A stretch of 64,000 bases of DNA from Paenarthrobacter sp. Z7-10 (GCF_026932795.1 NZ_JADPVH010000006.1:1-64000); one strand, 5' to 3'. Numbered from the stretch's first letter, positions 18,062-27,784 are shown. A program made the numbers and translations. The notes: generated by a model from the letters alone, not told the origin.

Positions 18062-19519
18062 GTGAGAGATGTCGAACCCTTCAGCGTCGTCATCTTCCTT
18101 GTTGCAGCAGCCTTGATTGTCGCCGTACTCTCCAATCGGCTAAGCGACCGTATCCGTATCCCGGCTCCCGCCCTGTTCCTGATAGCAGCCGCCGTCGCAT
18201 CGGATGTGTTTCCGGCTTTGGGTGCCATACCGCTGGAGATCGACGAACGGATTGTCACAGTCGCGCTGATCTTCATCCTGTTCGACGGCGGCATGCACAT
18301 GGGCTGGAAACGGTTCCGATCCGCGTCCGGATCCATCGTCTGGATTGGAGTGGCGGGCACCGCCGTCACGGCGGGAGCCGTGGCCTTCGCCGCTCATGCT
18401 TTGTTTGGGTTCGACTGGCGCACCGCGCTGCTCCTCGGGGCCGCGCTTTCGCCCACCGATCCTGCGGTCGTTTTCTCGGTTCTGGGCAAACGGGAAATTG
18501 CCGGCCGGAGTGGAACGATTCTCGAGGGTGAGTCCGGTGCCAATGACCCGGTTGGAATTGCGCTGATGGCGAGTCTGCTTGGAGCCAGCGGGGCTGGATT
18601 CGGAGCGGTCGCCGCCGGGGCTGGAAACTTCGCCCTCCAGATGGCAGTGGGCGCGGCGGTCGGCGGGTTGGGAGGCTACGCACTGGTGAAGCTGATGCGG
18701 CGGGTGGCCCTTCCGAACGAGTCGCTGCACTCGGTGCGCACCATTGCCTGTGCCGCCTTCATCTATGCTGCGGCGACCCTGCTGCATGGCTCGGGCTTTC
18801 TGGCCGTTTTCCTGGCCGGCATCATCGTCGGCGATGCCCGCGCCCCCTACAAGCGCGAGATCGAAAGGTTTGTCTCGGGCTTCGCCAGCATCTCGGAAAT
18901 CGTAGCCTTTGCTGTTCTGGGGCTCAGTGTGTCCCTTCGCGAACTGCTGGTTTCGGGCGCACTATGGACAGGGCTGGCCTTGGCCGCGCTGCTGATTCTC
19001 GTTGTCCGGCCAGTGCTGGTCGGTGCTCTGCTGTGGCCGGTTAGGCTGCACCGCGGCGAGCGCCTGTTCGTGCTCTGGTCCGGGCTCAAGGGCGCCGTGC
19101 CCATCCTGCTCGGGATGTTCATCCTCGGTTCGGGAACTGCTAAGGGCTCGACCGTTTACTCGATCATCTTCGTCGTTGTGCTGGTCTCGGTCGTCCTCCA
19201 AGGGAGTTTGGTCCCTGCCTTCGCCGGCCTGTTCCGTGTTCCGATGCGCCAAGTCCAGCTTGAACCCTGGGCCTTCGGGCTAAGGTTCCGGAACGAGCCG
19301 CACGGACTTCATGACTATGTTATTGCGCCGGGCTCGCCTGCCGATGGATGCACAATTGCCGAACTCTCACTGGGGGAATCCGGTTGGATCTCCATGGTAA
19401 GGCGGCACGGACAACTGGTTCAGGTTCGAGGCACCACAACACTGCAGGCCGGCGATACGGTGCTGGCCCTGTCCGAGCCTGAGGGTGGTCTCGCGGACCT
19501 TTTTAAATGCCCGCGCTGA
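18062..19519 (+). CDS. Cation/proton antiporter, CPA1 type with C-terminal TrkA_C-like domain
   Basis: 485 residues. A Na+/H+ exchanger fold of roughly 12 helices occupies residues 5-390, with acidic motifs in DGGMHMGWKRF, SPTDPAVVFSVLG and EGESGANDPVGIALMASL, the last two containing the ion-binding aspartates. The C-terminal region (about 400-485) with IAPGSPADGCTIAELSLGESG looks like a TrkA_C/RCK-C ligand domain, as in NhaP2/KefF-like potassium-proton antiporters. The GTG at 18062 fits the helix start and the TAGGAT 6 nt upstream. Ion specificity cannot be settled. Confidence 0.88.
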   Translation: MRDVEPFSVVIFLVAAALIVAVLSNRLSDRIRIPAPALFLIAAAVASDVFPALGAIPLEIDERIVTVALIFILFDGGMHMGWKRFRSASGSIVWIGVAGTAVTAGAVAFAAHALFGFDWRTALLLGAALSPTDPAVVFSVLGKREIAGRSGTILEGESGANDPVGIALMASLLGASGAGFGAVAAGAGNFALQMAVGAAVGGLGGYALVKLMRRVALPNESLHSVRTIACAAFIYAAATLLHGSGFLAVFLAGIIVGDARAPYKREIERFVSGFASISEIVAFAVLGLSVSLRELLVSGALWTGLALAALLILVVRPVLVGALLWPVRLHRGERLFVLWSGLKGAVPILLGMFILGSGTAKGSTVYSIIFVVVLVSVVLQGSLVPAFAGLFRVPMRQVQLEPWAFGLRFRNEPHGLHDYVIAPGSPADGCTIAELSLGESGWISMVRRHGQLVQVRGTTTLQAGDTVLALSEPEGGLADLFKCPR

Positions 19520-19587
19520 TAGCCTGACCGACACTGCGCGAGTTCCGCGGTTACCGAATACTCAGTACGCTTAGATAGATCCAGTCC

Positions 19588-20526
19588 ATGCCGTCGGATT
19601 GGCCTACAGATCGGACCAACCCGTTGGCGGATGACCAGCAGCATCACGCGCCCTCCCGAAGCCCGAATGTTCCAGACCAGTCCGGCGCCCAAGCCGCTGA
19701 GCGCTCGGGTGTACGCGGCGAACTGCGCGACGACCGCTTTGTGGGCGGCCGTGACCTCACGCACTGGAAGTCGTCGTTTGGTCGGTTTTTGGCACGGATC
19801 ATCCTGTGGATCGGTGCGCGGCTGGGTCCGCACACGGCGCTCGTGCTCACGCTGGTTGTCGGAATCCTATTGGCGGTGTCACTGACCGCGGTGTCGGCGC
19901 AGGTCTATGAGTCCGTAACGGAGGCCGACGGCGTAGCTGGGTTGGATCATCCCCTGCTGGAGACCGCCATGTCCCTGCGGTCCCCCGCTCTCGACGCTGC
20001 CGTAACCGCCTACACCGACGTCGGCGGCACCGTTGGCATGCCCATCCTGGCGGCAGTGGCACTGACCGTCCTGGTGCTGACACGCCGATCCTGGACGCCG
20101 GTGATCCTCATTGTTGCCGCGGCCGCCGGCTCGCTGTCCATGACCATCGCGGGCAAGCGCTTGATCGGTCGGGCGCGGCCTCCCCTAGCCGATGCCGTTC
20201 CGCCGTACGAGCATTCGGCTTCCTTTCCCAGTGGTCATGCCCTCAACGCCGTCGTAATCGCCGGGATTGTGGCCTATCTGCTCATCCTGCGCCTGCACAG
20301 CACGCGCTCGCGGGTGCTGTGCGCCGTGGTGGCCGCCGTCTTCGCGATCACCATTGGTTTGAGCCGGGTCTTCCTGGGCCACCATTGGTTCACCGACGTC
20401 CTGGCCGCCTGGACGCTCGGGCTGGCATGGCTGGCTTTGGTCATCACGGCTCACCGGCTCTACCTCACGGTGCGAAAGGTGCGCCGTCACGGGAGCGAAT
20501 CGGGTACGGCCGACTCACCAAGCTGA
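19588..20526 (+). CDS. PAP2-family phosphatase
   Basis: 312-residue integral membrane phosphatase. The three PAP2 catalytic motifs are complete: KRLIGRARP, PSGHA, and SRVFLGHHWFTD. About six hydrophobic helices follow an N-terminal, hydrophilic, probably cytoplasmic stretch of 75 residues. Such enzymes dephosphorylate phosphatidate, undecaprenyl pyrophosphate or similar lipids. The next gene encodes a diacylglycerol-kinase-like enzyme on the same strand, so the pair could work on opposite sides of a lipid phosphorylation cycle (inference). Confidence 0.88.
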   Translation: MPSDWPTDRTNPLADDQQHHAPSRSPNVPDQSGAQAAERSGVRGELRDDRFVGGRDLTHWKSSFGRFLARIILWIGARLGPHTALVLTLVVGILLAVSLTAVSAQVYESVTEADGVAGLDHPLLETAMSLRSPALDAAVTAYTDVGGTVGMPILAAVALTVLVLTRRSWTPVILIVAAAAGSLSMTIAGKRLIGRARPPLADAVPPYEHSASFPSGHALNAVVIAGIVAYLLILRLHSTRSRVLCAVVAAVFAITIGLSRVFLGHHWFTDVLAAWTLGLAWLALVITAHRLYLTVRKVRRHGSESGTADSPS

Positions 20527-20657
20527 TCATTGCGATGGCCGGCCGGGCGGGACGGACCGCCGTGTCCAACGGATGGGCCCTCCCGCGGACAGCAAGGTTC
20601 TGCCGATAAGCTCGTGCTCAGCAGCGCAAACTTCAACCGGCCCGATTCCACAGACAG

Positions 20658-20690
20658 TTTCAACTGATAATTTCAACAGGCAATTTCAAC
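20658..20690. repeat. TTTCAAC direct repeats upstream of the lipid kinase
   Basis: TTTCAAC at 20658-20664, 20670-20676 and 20684-20690, with a weaker CTTCAAC at 20631. They lie just before the lipid-kinase ribosome site. They could be a regulator binding site or a decayed duplication. Confidence 0.4.
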
Positions 20691-20709
20691 CACCGGGAAG
20701 CAGCAATCC

Positions 20710-21693
20710 ATGACCGAGTCCGACCCCACTTCCGCCGGCGCTCCCGCCCGGCGTGCCGCCGTCGTCGTCAATCCCGCCAAGTCCTTGGACTTGGATCTGC
20801 GGGAGGCGGTGCAGGAAATCTGCCGCGACGAGGGGTGGACGGATCCGCTGTGGCTTGAAACCTCGGTGGAGGACCCAGGCGCAGGGCAGGCGCGGCAGGC
20901 GCTGGAGGAAGGTGTGGACGTCGTCCTGGCAGCCGGAGGGGACGGCACGGTACGCTGCGTCGCCGGAGTCCTCGCGGGCACGAATACCGCTCTGGGGCTG
21001 ATCCCGCTGGGCACCGGAAATCTGCTGGCCCGGAATTTGGGCATAAATATCAGCGACCCGGCGCTGGCCGCCTGGCAGGCCCTGACCGGGACGACGCGGC
21101 GCATAGATGTGGTCCGCGCCGTGGTGGATGACGCGGCCGAGGAACAAATCTTCCTGGTGATGGCCGGCCTGGGCTATGACGCAGCCATCATGGCGGACAC
21201 AAATGACGGCCTCAAGGACCGGGTGGGCTGGCTGGCGTATGTTGACGCCGGAATCAGGAATTTGCCGGGTAAACCGGTCAGGGCCAAAATCAGCATCGAC
21301 GGGGCGCGGCCGGTAAGCCGGAGGCTGCGCAGCCTTATGGGCGGCAACTGCGGACGGCTGCAGGGTGGAATCGAGATGTTCCCGGGAGCCCAGCCCGACG
21401 ACGGCGTATTGGATCTCATGACCCTGGCTCCCAGCGGGACATTTGGCTGGTTCGCGGTCCTGGCCGGACTTTTTACCCGCGGCCGGACCAAGGATCCAGC
21501 CGTCGAATATTTCCAAGGTAAATCCGTCCAGGTGGCAACTGATGTGCCGCAGGAAATTCAGCTCGACGGGGACCATATTGGCCAGGGATCCCGGCTTACG
21601 ATGACCGTCGATCCCGGCGCCCTGCTGGTGACATCGTCAAACGAGTCGAGGCCTAAGCCTGTCACGTTCCCGGCCGGCCGGCCGACGTCCTGA
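20710..21693 (+). CDS. Diacylglycerol/lipid kinase family protein
   Basis: 327 residues, DAGK_cat fold (YegS/DgkB-like), transferring phosphate from ATP to diacylglycerol or another lipid. AAVVVNPAKS at residue 15, AAGGDGTVRCVAGVLAGT holding the GGDGT motif, IPLGTGNLLARNLG next to it, and DDGVLDLMTL near the C terminus are the family landmarks. The ATG at 20710 has GGGAAG 9 nt upstream. It follows the PAP2 gene by 183 bp. Confidence 0.92.
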   Translation: MTESDPTSAGAPARRAAVVVNPAKSLDLDLREAVQEICRDEGWTDPLWLETSVEDPGAGQARQALEEGVDVVLAAGGDGTVRCVAGVLAGTNTALGLIPLGTGNLLARNLGINISDPALAAWQALTGTTRRIDVVRAVVDDAAEEQIFLVMAGLGYDAAIMADTNDGLKDRVGWLAYVDAGIRNLPGKPVRAKISIDGARPVSRRLRSLMGGNCGRLQGGIEMFPGAQPDDGVLDLMTLAPSGTFGWFAVLAGLFTRGRTKDPAVEYFQGKSVQVATDVPQEIQLDGDHIGQGSRLTMTVDPGALLVTSSNESRPKPVTFPAGRPTS

Positions 21694-21705
21694 AACACCC
21701 CGCCG

Positions 21706-22425
21706 TCACGGGCGCAGTGCGTGGCGGATGGCTTGATGCAGGGACTCTTCCGCAAGAATCCGAAAATGCCCCATTACGTCCAACTGGACGTTTTCGCTGC
21801 CTTCCAGATAGCTGCCCCCTGGAATCTGCGGATCGAAGACCCCGTAGATGGAAGTGATGCGGGCATTGACTTCCAGATTGGCAAGCAGGGCGAGCAGGAC
21901 GGGATTGCGCGGGGAGAACGCACGGATCACCGGTGTGAGGGCATAGCGGGCGTAGCGCGACCCGGAGAACGGCGTGCAAACTGCCACCATTTGGCGCACC
22001 CTGGGGCCCGCGTCCGCGGACAGCATCACGTGCTTTCCGATCAAGCCACCCTTGCTGTGCGCGATGATTGTGACATCCGTCAGGTCGGCCTCGCTTAGGT
22101 AGCTGCCCACCAAGGCGGCCATGTCCACCACGGATCCGACGTTGTGACCCAAGGGTTCAACGACGTGGACCGCATGTCCAAGGCCATGAACGTAGTCCAT
22201 GACGGGGCGCATCAACTGCCAGGTTTCGTAGACGCCCGGGATAACGACGACGGGACTGGCGCCAGACCGGGACGGCACCAGATAGGGCGCCGGATCCATT
22301 CGGTGCAGAAAGCCGTGGATCTGCCAGTAGGTGACATAGGCGTAGTCCAAAATCCAGGTGCGGCCCTGCCGCAGCAGGCGGTGGCCCCGCGAGTGGGGCG
22401 CATCGGCTGGCCCGCTGGGATTCAA
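21706..22425 (-). CDS. Alpha/beta hydrolase, lipase/esterase-like
   Basis: About 239 residues. The nucleophile elbow appears as AHSKGGLIGKHVML, the H-S-K-G form seen in some lipases and PGAP1-like hydrolases, after VVVIPGVYETW. Near the C terminus a histidine in MGHFRILAEESLHQAIRHAL could complete the triad. I placed the start at the TTG at 22425, which overlaps the previous gene's stop (TTGA); the TTG at 22431 is equally possible. Substrate unknown. The overlap with the neighbouring hydrolase gene points to co-translation. Confidence 0.75.
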   Translation of the reverse strand: MNPSGPADAPHSRGHRLLRQGRTWILDYAYVTYWQIHGFLHRMDPAPYLVPSRSGASPVVVIPGVYETWQLMRPVMDYVHGLGHAVHVVEPLGHNVGSVVDMAALVGSYLSEADLTDVTIIAHSKGGLIGKHVMLSADAGPRVRQMVAVCTPFSGSRYARYALTPVIRAFSPRNPVLLALLANLEVNARITSIYGVFDPQIPGGSYLEGSENVQLDVMGHFRILAEESLHQAIRHALRP

Positions 22426-23369
22426 CGGCAAGCGCCAGTTGCAGTGTTGGTGGCCGTGCCGGCGGCGGTAGTGCCCGTGGCCATGCCGGCCGTAGTGCCG
22501 GTGGCCATGCCGGCCGTAGTGCCGGTGGCCATGCCGGCGGTGGTTTCAGTGTCGGCGCCGGTAGTGCCGGTGACCATGCCGGCGGCGGCTGCATCACTGG
22601 TCCGTGACAGCATCGCGAGGCAGCCGGCTGCCACGGCTGCGGCGTGCCGGAACATCATCACGTGTGCTCCGCCTTCGATCGTTTCCGCCGTACCATTGCG
22701 GCAGGCTTCGGCAAGCTCCCGGGTCCAGCGCTCCGGAACAATAGGATCACGTTTTCCCCGCAGAATCAGCACCGGCGTGGACACCAGGCCGATGCGCTCC
22801 TCCAACCGGTGGCCGAGCATCTGGGGCAGCGTTTTGAGGTACCAGCGCAACCCACAGCGGGCATAGTCCGAAAAGACGATGAAGTTCACTGCCGGTGGCT
22901 CCAGGCACGTGTCCTGCAGCAGCCGCAGCCCCTGCTTCCAGGCTGTGCGTTCCTTACGGTTCACGGTCGGTCCCAACAGGACCAGCGACGTGACCGCCGC
23001 CGGGTTGAGGATGGCTACTTCCACCACGACCTGGCAGCCCATCGAATGTCCTATGATTGTGGCGGGGCCGCAGTCCAGCTGCTCAAGCGCCCGCTCCACC
23101 AAATGAGCGAAGTCCGGAACCGTCAGGGGCCGGCGGGGGTTGGCGTTGGCCGCGAAACCTGGCATCTCGATCAGAAGCACCGTACCGTGGCGGGCAAGCT
23201 GCGCCGCGAGCGGTGCAAAATAGCGGCTGGAAGTTCCGATGCCATGCACCAGCACAAACGTCTTGCTTCCAGAGCCCAGCGTTCGCACCGTGAACGCGAG
23301 TCCTTCGACTGTCAGCTCGACAGCCCGAGGTGCCTCAACTGTCGAAAACGGCTGCGATAACACAAACAC
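22422..23369 (-). CDS. Alpha/beta fold hydrolase with AGMATGTT repeats at the C terminus
   Basis: 315 residues. Oxyanion motif LVHGIGTSSRYF, nucleophile elbow IIGHSMGCQVVVE, acid in LRGKRDPIVPERW, and histidine in EGGAHVMMFRHAA complete the catalytic set by about residue 250. The final 55 residues are a tandem Ala-Gly-Met-Ala-Thr-Gly-Thr-Thr repeat unlike the hydrolase fold. The GTG at 23369 has AAGGAAGG immediately upstream. It runs into the second hydrolase gene. Confidence 0.85.
   Translation of the reverse strand: MFVLSQPFSTVEAPRAVELTVEGLAFTVRTLGSGSKTFVLVHGIGTSSRYFAPLAAQLARHGTVLLIEMPGFAANANPRRPLTVPDFAHLVERALEQLDCGPATIIGHSMGCQVVVEVAILNPAAVTSLVLLGPTVNRKERTAWKQGLRLLQDTCLEPPAVNFIVFSDYARCGLRWYLKTLPQMLGHRLEERIGLVSTPVLILRGKRDPIVPERWTRELAEACRNGTAETIEGGAHVMMFRHAAAVAAGCLAMLSRTSDAAAAGMVTGTTGADTETTAGMATGTTAGMATGTTAGMATGTTAAGTATNTATGACR
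22471..22587 (-). repeat. 24-bp tandem repeats in the hydrolase 3' end
   Basis: Units at 22471, 22495 and 22519 follow GTGCC(C/G)GTGGCCATGCC..., and a diverged copy lies at 22564-22587. The period keeps the frame and encodes the AGMATGTT octapeptide. Confidence 0.85.
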
Positions 23370-23727
23370 GACCTTCCTTATGCCGACGATGATTCAACAA
23401 TAGCGGAGCGCGCTGGTCGCTCCGGCTGCAGTGCCGCTGCAGACTCTGCTGGCGTGCCAGCCCCAGAAGGTGGCTGCTTTCCTGGTCTAAGTCGGCCATC
23501 GAGGTGAACCTTATCCGCCGGCTGAAAGGATCGTCTGGGCGGACCTTGACTGCCTCCAGCCGTCCCGCCGCCGGCGCGTCGAGCCGCAGGAACACGTTCA
23601 CGGTTGTGGTGTTGGCCGGCGTGATTTGAGCGAACTTCCGCCGCGGACTGGGCATAGCCGCCCACTCCAGGATCTGTCCGGGCCGTGGGAGGGCACCAAC
23701 CGGCGGGCCGTCAGCCAGCACCGGCAC
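23335..23727 (-). CDS. DUF4287/DUF5655-like C-terminal fragment
   Basis: A 130-codon frame whose centre reads RRKFAQITPANTTTVNVFL, then an F...RRIRFTSMADLDQE stretch, resembling the C-terminal half of DUF4287/DUF5655 proteins. The usual N-terminal half is absent. It starts 17 nt after the LLM gene's stop and its end overlaps the hydrolase start by 35 nt. The last 30 residues look random, suggesting a degraded tail. Possibly a remnant rather than a working gene. Confidence 0.4.
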   Translation of the reverse strand: MPVLADGPPVGALPRPGQILEWAAMPSPRRKFAQITPANTTTVNVFLRLDAPAAGRLEAVKVRPDDPFSRRIRFTSMADLDQESSHLLGLARQQSLQRHCSRSDQRAPLLLNHRRHKEGRVCVIAAVFDS

Positions 23728-23744
23728 GACGGCCCATGCGTTCG

Positions 23745-24740
23745 TCAGCTCTGCGCGCCGACCAGCCCGGTGGCCTCGGCCAACAATTCCGCAGAACGAA
23801 GCCGCGCCATGGTACCGCTGGACTGATGCGCCACAATCAGCTCGTCCGCGTCGGCGTGCCGGGCAAAGCCATCCAGGTACTCCCGCACCTGCTCCGGCGT
23901 ACCCACCGCGGAGTATTTGACCATCTGTGCCACATGCTGGCCCTGCGGCGATTCCAGGATCATGTCCGCTTCCTCATCGGTAAAGCTCCGGTCCCGGCCG
24001 AAAAGCAGCGAAACCCGTGCCCTCTTGGTCGCCCGGAACTGCTCCTGCGCCTGCTCATGCGTATCGGCAGCGATGACATTCACTCCGGCAATGACATACG
24101 GCTCGGCTAATTGCGCGGACGGCTTGAACTCGCGTCGGTAAATCGCCACCGCGTCCTGGAGCGCATTCGGCGCGAAATGCGACGCGAAGGCGTATGGCAG
24201 CCCCAGGGCTGCGGCCAGTTTGGCGCCAAACAAGGAGGAACCAAGGATGTACAGCGGCACATTAGTTCCCTTGCCCGGCGTAGCTTCCACGCCTTGGATG
24301 CGGGTGGGACCGCTCAGGTAGCCCTGCAGTTCCTGTACGTCCTGGGGAAAGCTGTCCGCGGCCATCGGATCTCGGCGCAGCGCACGCATGGTGTTCTGGT
24401 CACTGCCTGGCGCCCGTCCCAAGCCCAGATCGATTCGTCCAGGGTGCAGCGTTTCCAGCGTTCCGAACTGCTCGGCGATGGTCAACGGGGCGTGGTTGGG
24501 CAGCATCACCCCGCCGGAGCCCAGCCGGATGGTTCGGGTGTTGGCCGCTACATGGGCGATCAGCACACTTGTCGCGGAGGAGGCGATTGAGGACATGTTG
24601 TGATGCTCGGCATACCAGATGCGGCGGTAGCCCAATTCTTCCGCCCGCTGTGCGAGCAGGACGCTGCCGTTGAGGCTGTCCCGCGCACTCTCCCCCTTGC
24701 CGATGGTCGCCAGGTCGAGGATGGAAAGCGGAACAGTCAC
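23745..24740 (-). CDS. LLM-class flavin-dependent oxidoreductase (MsnO8 type)
   Basis: 331 residues, bacterial luciferase-like FMN/F420 TIM barrel. [11 protein letters not shown], the [19 protein letters not shown] stretch, [19 protein letters not shown] and [13 protein letters not shown] are hallmarks of the single-component LLM oxidoreductases of unknown substrate. The GTG at 24740 ([10 protein letters not shown]) gives the family's usual N terminus. The frame stays open upstream to 26402, but that part is antisense to the phospholipase-D gene and is not coding. It is divergent from the cardiolipin-synthase-like gene. Confidence 0.88.
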   Translation of the reverse strand: MTVPLSILDLATIGKGESARDSLNGSVLLAQRAEELGYRRIWYAEHHNMSSIASSATSVLIAHVAANTRTIRLGSGGVMLPNHAPLTIAEQFGTLETLHPGRIDLGLGRAPGSDQNTMRALRRDPMAADSFPQDVQELQGYLSGPTRIQGVEATPGKGTNVPLYILGSSLFGAKLAAALGLPYAFASHFAPNALQDAVAIYRREFKPSAQLAEPYVIAGVNVIAADTHEQAQEQFRATKRARVSLLFGRDRSFTDEEADMILESPQGQHVAQMVKYSAVGTPEQVREYLDGFARHADADELIVAHQSSGTMARLRSAELLAEATGLVGAQS

Positions 24741-24914
24741 GGGAGGAGCCGGCCTTTCATTGCGGGGAATGCTGCGGGGTTGGCTGCCCGCCCAGTTTGG
24801 TGCTGCCGAGTCGTTGCACCGGCACATAACGCAGAACGACGACGACGGCCGGCTTATTCCGCTGCCGCGGCCGTCCAGCGGGACAAGCGGCGGCGGCCGG
24901 TGGCTCCGAGTTGC

Positions 24915-24920
24915 TAAGGT
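24915..24920 (+). promoter_or_regulatory. Putative -10 of the cls-like gene (leaderless start)
   Basis: TAAGGT with 6 nt to the ATG at 24927. AAGG could alternatively be read as a close Shine-Dalgarno, so this is tentative. Confidence 0.35.
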
Positions 24921-24926
24921 TCCTTC

Positions 24927-26180
24927 ATGAGCCCCCATCAGCTGCAGCTTGCCAAGGAAGTCGTTCGGAAATCCCTCCAGCGCATGGTTGTGGCTTTCGT
25001 GGCCGTCCAGGGAGTCGTGATCGCGGGCCTGGTGCTGGTGGACGCCATTAAGAAGCACGCCCGGACAAAGCGGTCCCGTTTTCCACGTCCCGGCACGTTT
25101 TCCAGCGAAGTCGCGGACAGTGTCACAACGATCTACACCTACGGCGAGGACCTGTACGAGGCCATGCTGGAGGAAATCGGCAAGGCCAAGCACCGGATTC
25201 TGATTGAGACGTATATCTGGAAAGGCGATTCGCTGGGCCAGCGGTTCAAGGATGCCCTCGGGGCGGCAGCCGAGCGCGGAGTTGAGGTATACGCCGTCTA
25301 CGACGGATTCGCCAACCTGGTGGTACCGGCCAGCTTCTACAAGTTCCATCCGGCCATCCACCTGATGCGCTTTCCGGTGCTGCGCCCCTCGATCCTGATC
25401 GCCAACGTACGCGGCACCGGCCTGGATCATCGAAAAATGCTGATCATCGACGACCACACGGGTTTCGTGGGCGGGTACAACATTGGCTTGCTCTACGCCA
25501 CCCAGTGGCGGGATACCCACCTGAAAATCGTGGGACCGTCGGTATGGGAACTTCACCAGGCTTTCGCCACGGTGTGGAACGGCAACCGGAAGCAGCAGCC
25601 GGGGATTGAGGAGTTGGATGCCGGCATTTGGGAACCCCGGATCCGTGCGGTGAACAACATTCCGGCCAATCTGGTGTACCCGATCCGGGGCGTCTATCTT
25701 GATGCCATTAACCGTGCCAGCCACCACATCTACATCACCATGGCCTACTTCATTCCCGATCACCAGATCCTCACTGCCTTGTTTAGGGCCAGTAAACGCG
25801 GCGTTGATGTGCGGGTCATCCTGCCGGAGAATTCCAATCACGTGCTCGCGGACTGGCTCTCCCGCGGCTTCTACACGGCACTGCTGCGCGGCGGCGTGAC
25901 AATTCTGCTCTATCAGAACGCCATGGTGCATGCGAAGACGGCAACAGTGGACGGGGAATGGTCCACCGTCGGAACAGCCAATATCGACAGGTTGAGCCTG
26001 ACCGGTAATTATGAAATTAATATGGAAATCCACGACCGCAACCTGGCCGAAGACATGGAAAAAATCTTTGAGGTTGACAGTACCAACAGCCGTGAGCTCA
26101 CCCTGGCGGAATGGGAGAGCCGCCAACTGGTGGCCAGGTTCAGCGAAGCGGTCCTCGCACCGCTTCGACCACTGCTCTGA
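24927..26180 (+). CDS. Phospholipase-D-like cardiolipin synthase family protein
   Basis: 417 residues. One N-terminal membrane helix (about residues 20-40) is followed by two PLD domains. The first HxK motif reads [20 protein letters not shown], the second [20 protein letters not shown], both with the downstream Asp and Asn. These enzymes join phosphatidyl groups to make cardiolipin at the membrane; other PLD phosphatidyltransferases are possible. It follows TAAGGT 6 nt upstream of the ATG. Confidence 0.9.
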   Translation: MSPHQLQLAKEVVRKSLQRMVVAFVAVQGVVIAGLVLVDAIKKHARTKRSRFPRPGTFSSEVADSVTTIYTYGEDLYEAMLEEIGKAKHRILIETYIWKGDSLGQRFKDALGAAAERGVEVYAVYDGFANLVVPASFYKFHPAIHLMRFPVLRPSILIANVRGTGLDHRKMLIIDDHTGFVGGYNIGLLYATQWRDTHLKIVGPSVWELHQAFATVWNGNRKQQPGIEELDAGIWEPRIRAVNNIPANLVYPIRGVYLDAINRASHHIYITMAYFIPDHQILTALFRASKRGVDVRVILPENSNHVLADWLSRGFYTALLRGGVTILLYQNAMVHAKTATVDGEWSTVGTANIDRLSLTGNYEINMEIHDRNLAEDMEKIFEVDSTNSRELTLAEWESRQLVARFSEAVLAPLRPLL

Positions 26181-26241
26181 GACTGGAAAAACGCGGCCGG
26201 GAGAGGAAATTTCCGCGAACACGCAAGGACAAGGAAATGCT

Positions 26242-26409
26242 ATGAACGATTCTGCTGAACCCGTGCCGGCCCGGGCCATCGTCGCCATCAGCCCAACCAG
26301 CGGTTCTCCCGCCGCACTGCGTTGCGGAAGACCGTTGAATGTGCTGCTGGCGGCCTGCAAGCAGGCGGCCCTCTTGGTGATCGATGCGCCGCCGAGGGCC
26401 ATCTCATGA
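26242..26409 (+). CDS. 55-residue small protein, translationally coupled
   Basis: [20 protein letters not shown]... is a 55-codon ORF with AAGGAAATGCT before its ATG, and its stop overlaps the next start by 4 bases (ATGA). No family recognised; moderately hydrophobic with two cysteines. The ribosome site and overlap are the reasons to keep it. Confidence 0.5.
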   Translation: MNDSAEPVPARAIVAISPTSGSPAALRCGRPLNVLLAACKQAALLVIDAPPRAIS

Positions 26410-26885
26410 GCACCGGAACTTCACCCGTTCGCGCCGGCTCGGGCCAAGCGGCGAAAATGCCGGCCTTCTACCGCAAGCTGACCTTGGTAGGCGCGTTGGT
26501 GCTGCTGGCCGGCGCCGTGCTGGGACAGTTCGTCTTCGGCGGCATCACCCTTGCCGCTGCCGGCCTTGGCATCGTAGCCGCCGCCGCCTGCCATAACGGC
26601 CAACCGGGCTGGCGTCAGCCGCTGGTGCTGGGCTGCGCGGCGGTGGGTGCGGTGTTCACGGTCCTGACCGGACTGTATTGGCAGGACATTTCACGGCGGA
26701 TTGTTTTAGGCCAGCAGCACCAGCCGACGACGGCGGCCGACGGAACGCTGGCGCTGCTGCTGGGCAGCGGAACCACCGCCGTCGCCGTTCTGGGCGTACT
26801 GGTGCTGTTGGCTTATGCGCTTCGTGTTCGGGCGCGCCGGATGGCCGTCGTGCACTCGGGCAGCTCGGGCAGCTCGGGCAGCTAA
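26406..26885 (+). CDS. Four-helix membrane protein of unknown function
   Basis: 159 residues with three to four hydrophobic segments (about 25-45, 48-62, 75-95 and 115-140). It ends in a charged patch and an SGSSGSSGS tail from a 9-bp repeat. The ATG at 26406 is coupled to the small gene before it. The last 4 bases overlap the stop of the convergent HIBADH-like gene. I do not recognise the family. Confidence 0.65.
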   Translation: MSTGTSPVRAGSGQAAKMPAFYRKLTLVGALVLLAGAVLGQFVFGGITLAAAGLGIVAAAACHNGQPGWRQPLVLGCAAVGAVFTVLTGLYWQDISRRIVLGQQHQPTTAADGTLALLLGSGTTAVAVLGVLVLLAYALRVRARRMAVVHSGSSGSSGS

Positions 26886-27784
26886 CGCAGCTGGTCCACG
26901 GTCCCGTCCACGAGAGTGACAATTGCAGAGCAGTCCTTGGCGCCCAAACCGCCGTCGATCAGGCGCTGGAACAGCTGCTGGACGTGCGCTCCGATCTCCA
27001 GCGGGGTCCCGGTGGCCTCGGCTGCCGCTACCGCAAGGCCCATGTCCTTGTTGGCCAGTTCCGCCGTGAAAGTGGGGGCGAAATTGTTGTTGGCCGCCGC
27101 TGTGGCAACCACACCGGCCACCGGGTACCAGGTGCGCAGAGCCCAGCTGTCCCCGGAGGAGACCGAGGCAATGTCCCAGAACACCTGCTTGTCCAGCCCC
27201 AGCCGTTCGGCCAGCACGGCTCCTTCAGCACAGGCGGCCAGCGAAATGAACAGCATCAGGTTGTTGCAGATCTTCGCCGCCTGCCCGGTCGTGGCAGCGC
27301 CGGTGCGGATAATGTTCGCGGACATCGGCTCAATGAAGTTACTGGCGTCCTGCACCGCGGACGCTTCGCCTCCGATCATGAAGGTCAGAGTCCCTGCGGC
27401 AGCACCGCTCATGCCGCCCGAAACCGGGGCGTCAACGAAGCGGAAGCCGGCAGCCGCGGCGCTGTCGTGAAGTTGCTGAGCCGACTCAATGTCGATCGTG
27501 GAAGAATCCACGAGCAGGGTCGTCTTCGCTGCGGTTGCCAGAATGCCGTCCGCACCCAGATACACCGCGCGGGCGTGGTCACCCTTGGGCAGCATGGTAA
27601 AGACGACATCGGCATCCTTTACAGCCTCCGCCACGCTGGCCACTGGGGTGACTCCTCCGGCAGCCGCCGCATCCAAAGCCTTCGGGCTGAGGTCGAAACC
27701 CCGCACCTGGTGCCCGGCCTTGACCAAATTGGCCGTCATCGGTGCGCCCATATTGCCCAAACCGATCCATCCGATTACTGACAT
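26882..27784 (-). CDS. 3-hydroxyisobutyrate dehydrogenase-like NAD(P)-dependent oxidoreductase
   Basis: 300 residues, beta-hydroxyacid dehydrogenase family. IGWIGLGNMGAPMTANL is the dinucleotide motif, DAPVSGGMSGAAAGTLTFM the substrate motif, and GQAAKICNNLML contains the catalytic lysine. Reactions in the family include 3-hydroxyisobutyrate, tartronate semialdehyde and glyoxylate conversion. It is the most distal gene of a run of five minus-strand catabolic genes, 129 nt downstream of the enoyl-CoA hydratase gene and separated from it by a strong palindrome. Confidence 0.9.
   Translation of the reverse strand: MSVIGWIGLGNMGAPMTANLVKAGHQVRGFDLSPKALDAAAAGGVTPVASVAEAVKDADVVFTMLPKGDHARAVYLGADGILATAAKTTLLVDSSTIDIESAQQLHDSAAAAGFRFVDAPVSGGMSGAAAGTLTFMIGGEASAVQDASNFIEPMSANIIRTGAATTGQAAKICNNLMLFISLAACAEGAVLAERLGLDKQVFWDIASVSSGDSWALRTWYPVAGVVATAAANNNFAPTFTAELANKDMGLAVAAAEATGTPLEIGAHVQQLFQRLIDGGLGAKDCSAIVTLVDGTVDQLR

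Noticed and set aside
24741-26402. Upstream extension of the LLM gene frame to 26402.
   Set aside because: The residues before 24740 are antisense to the cardiolipin-synthase-like gene and do not match the LLM family.
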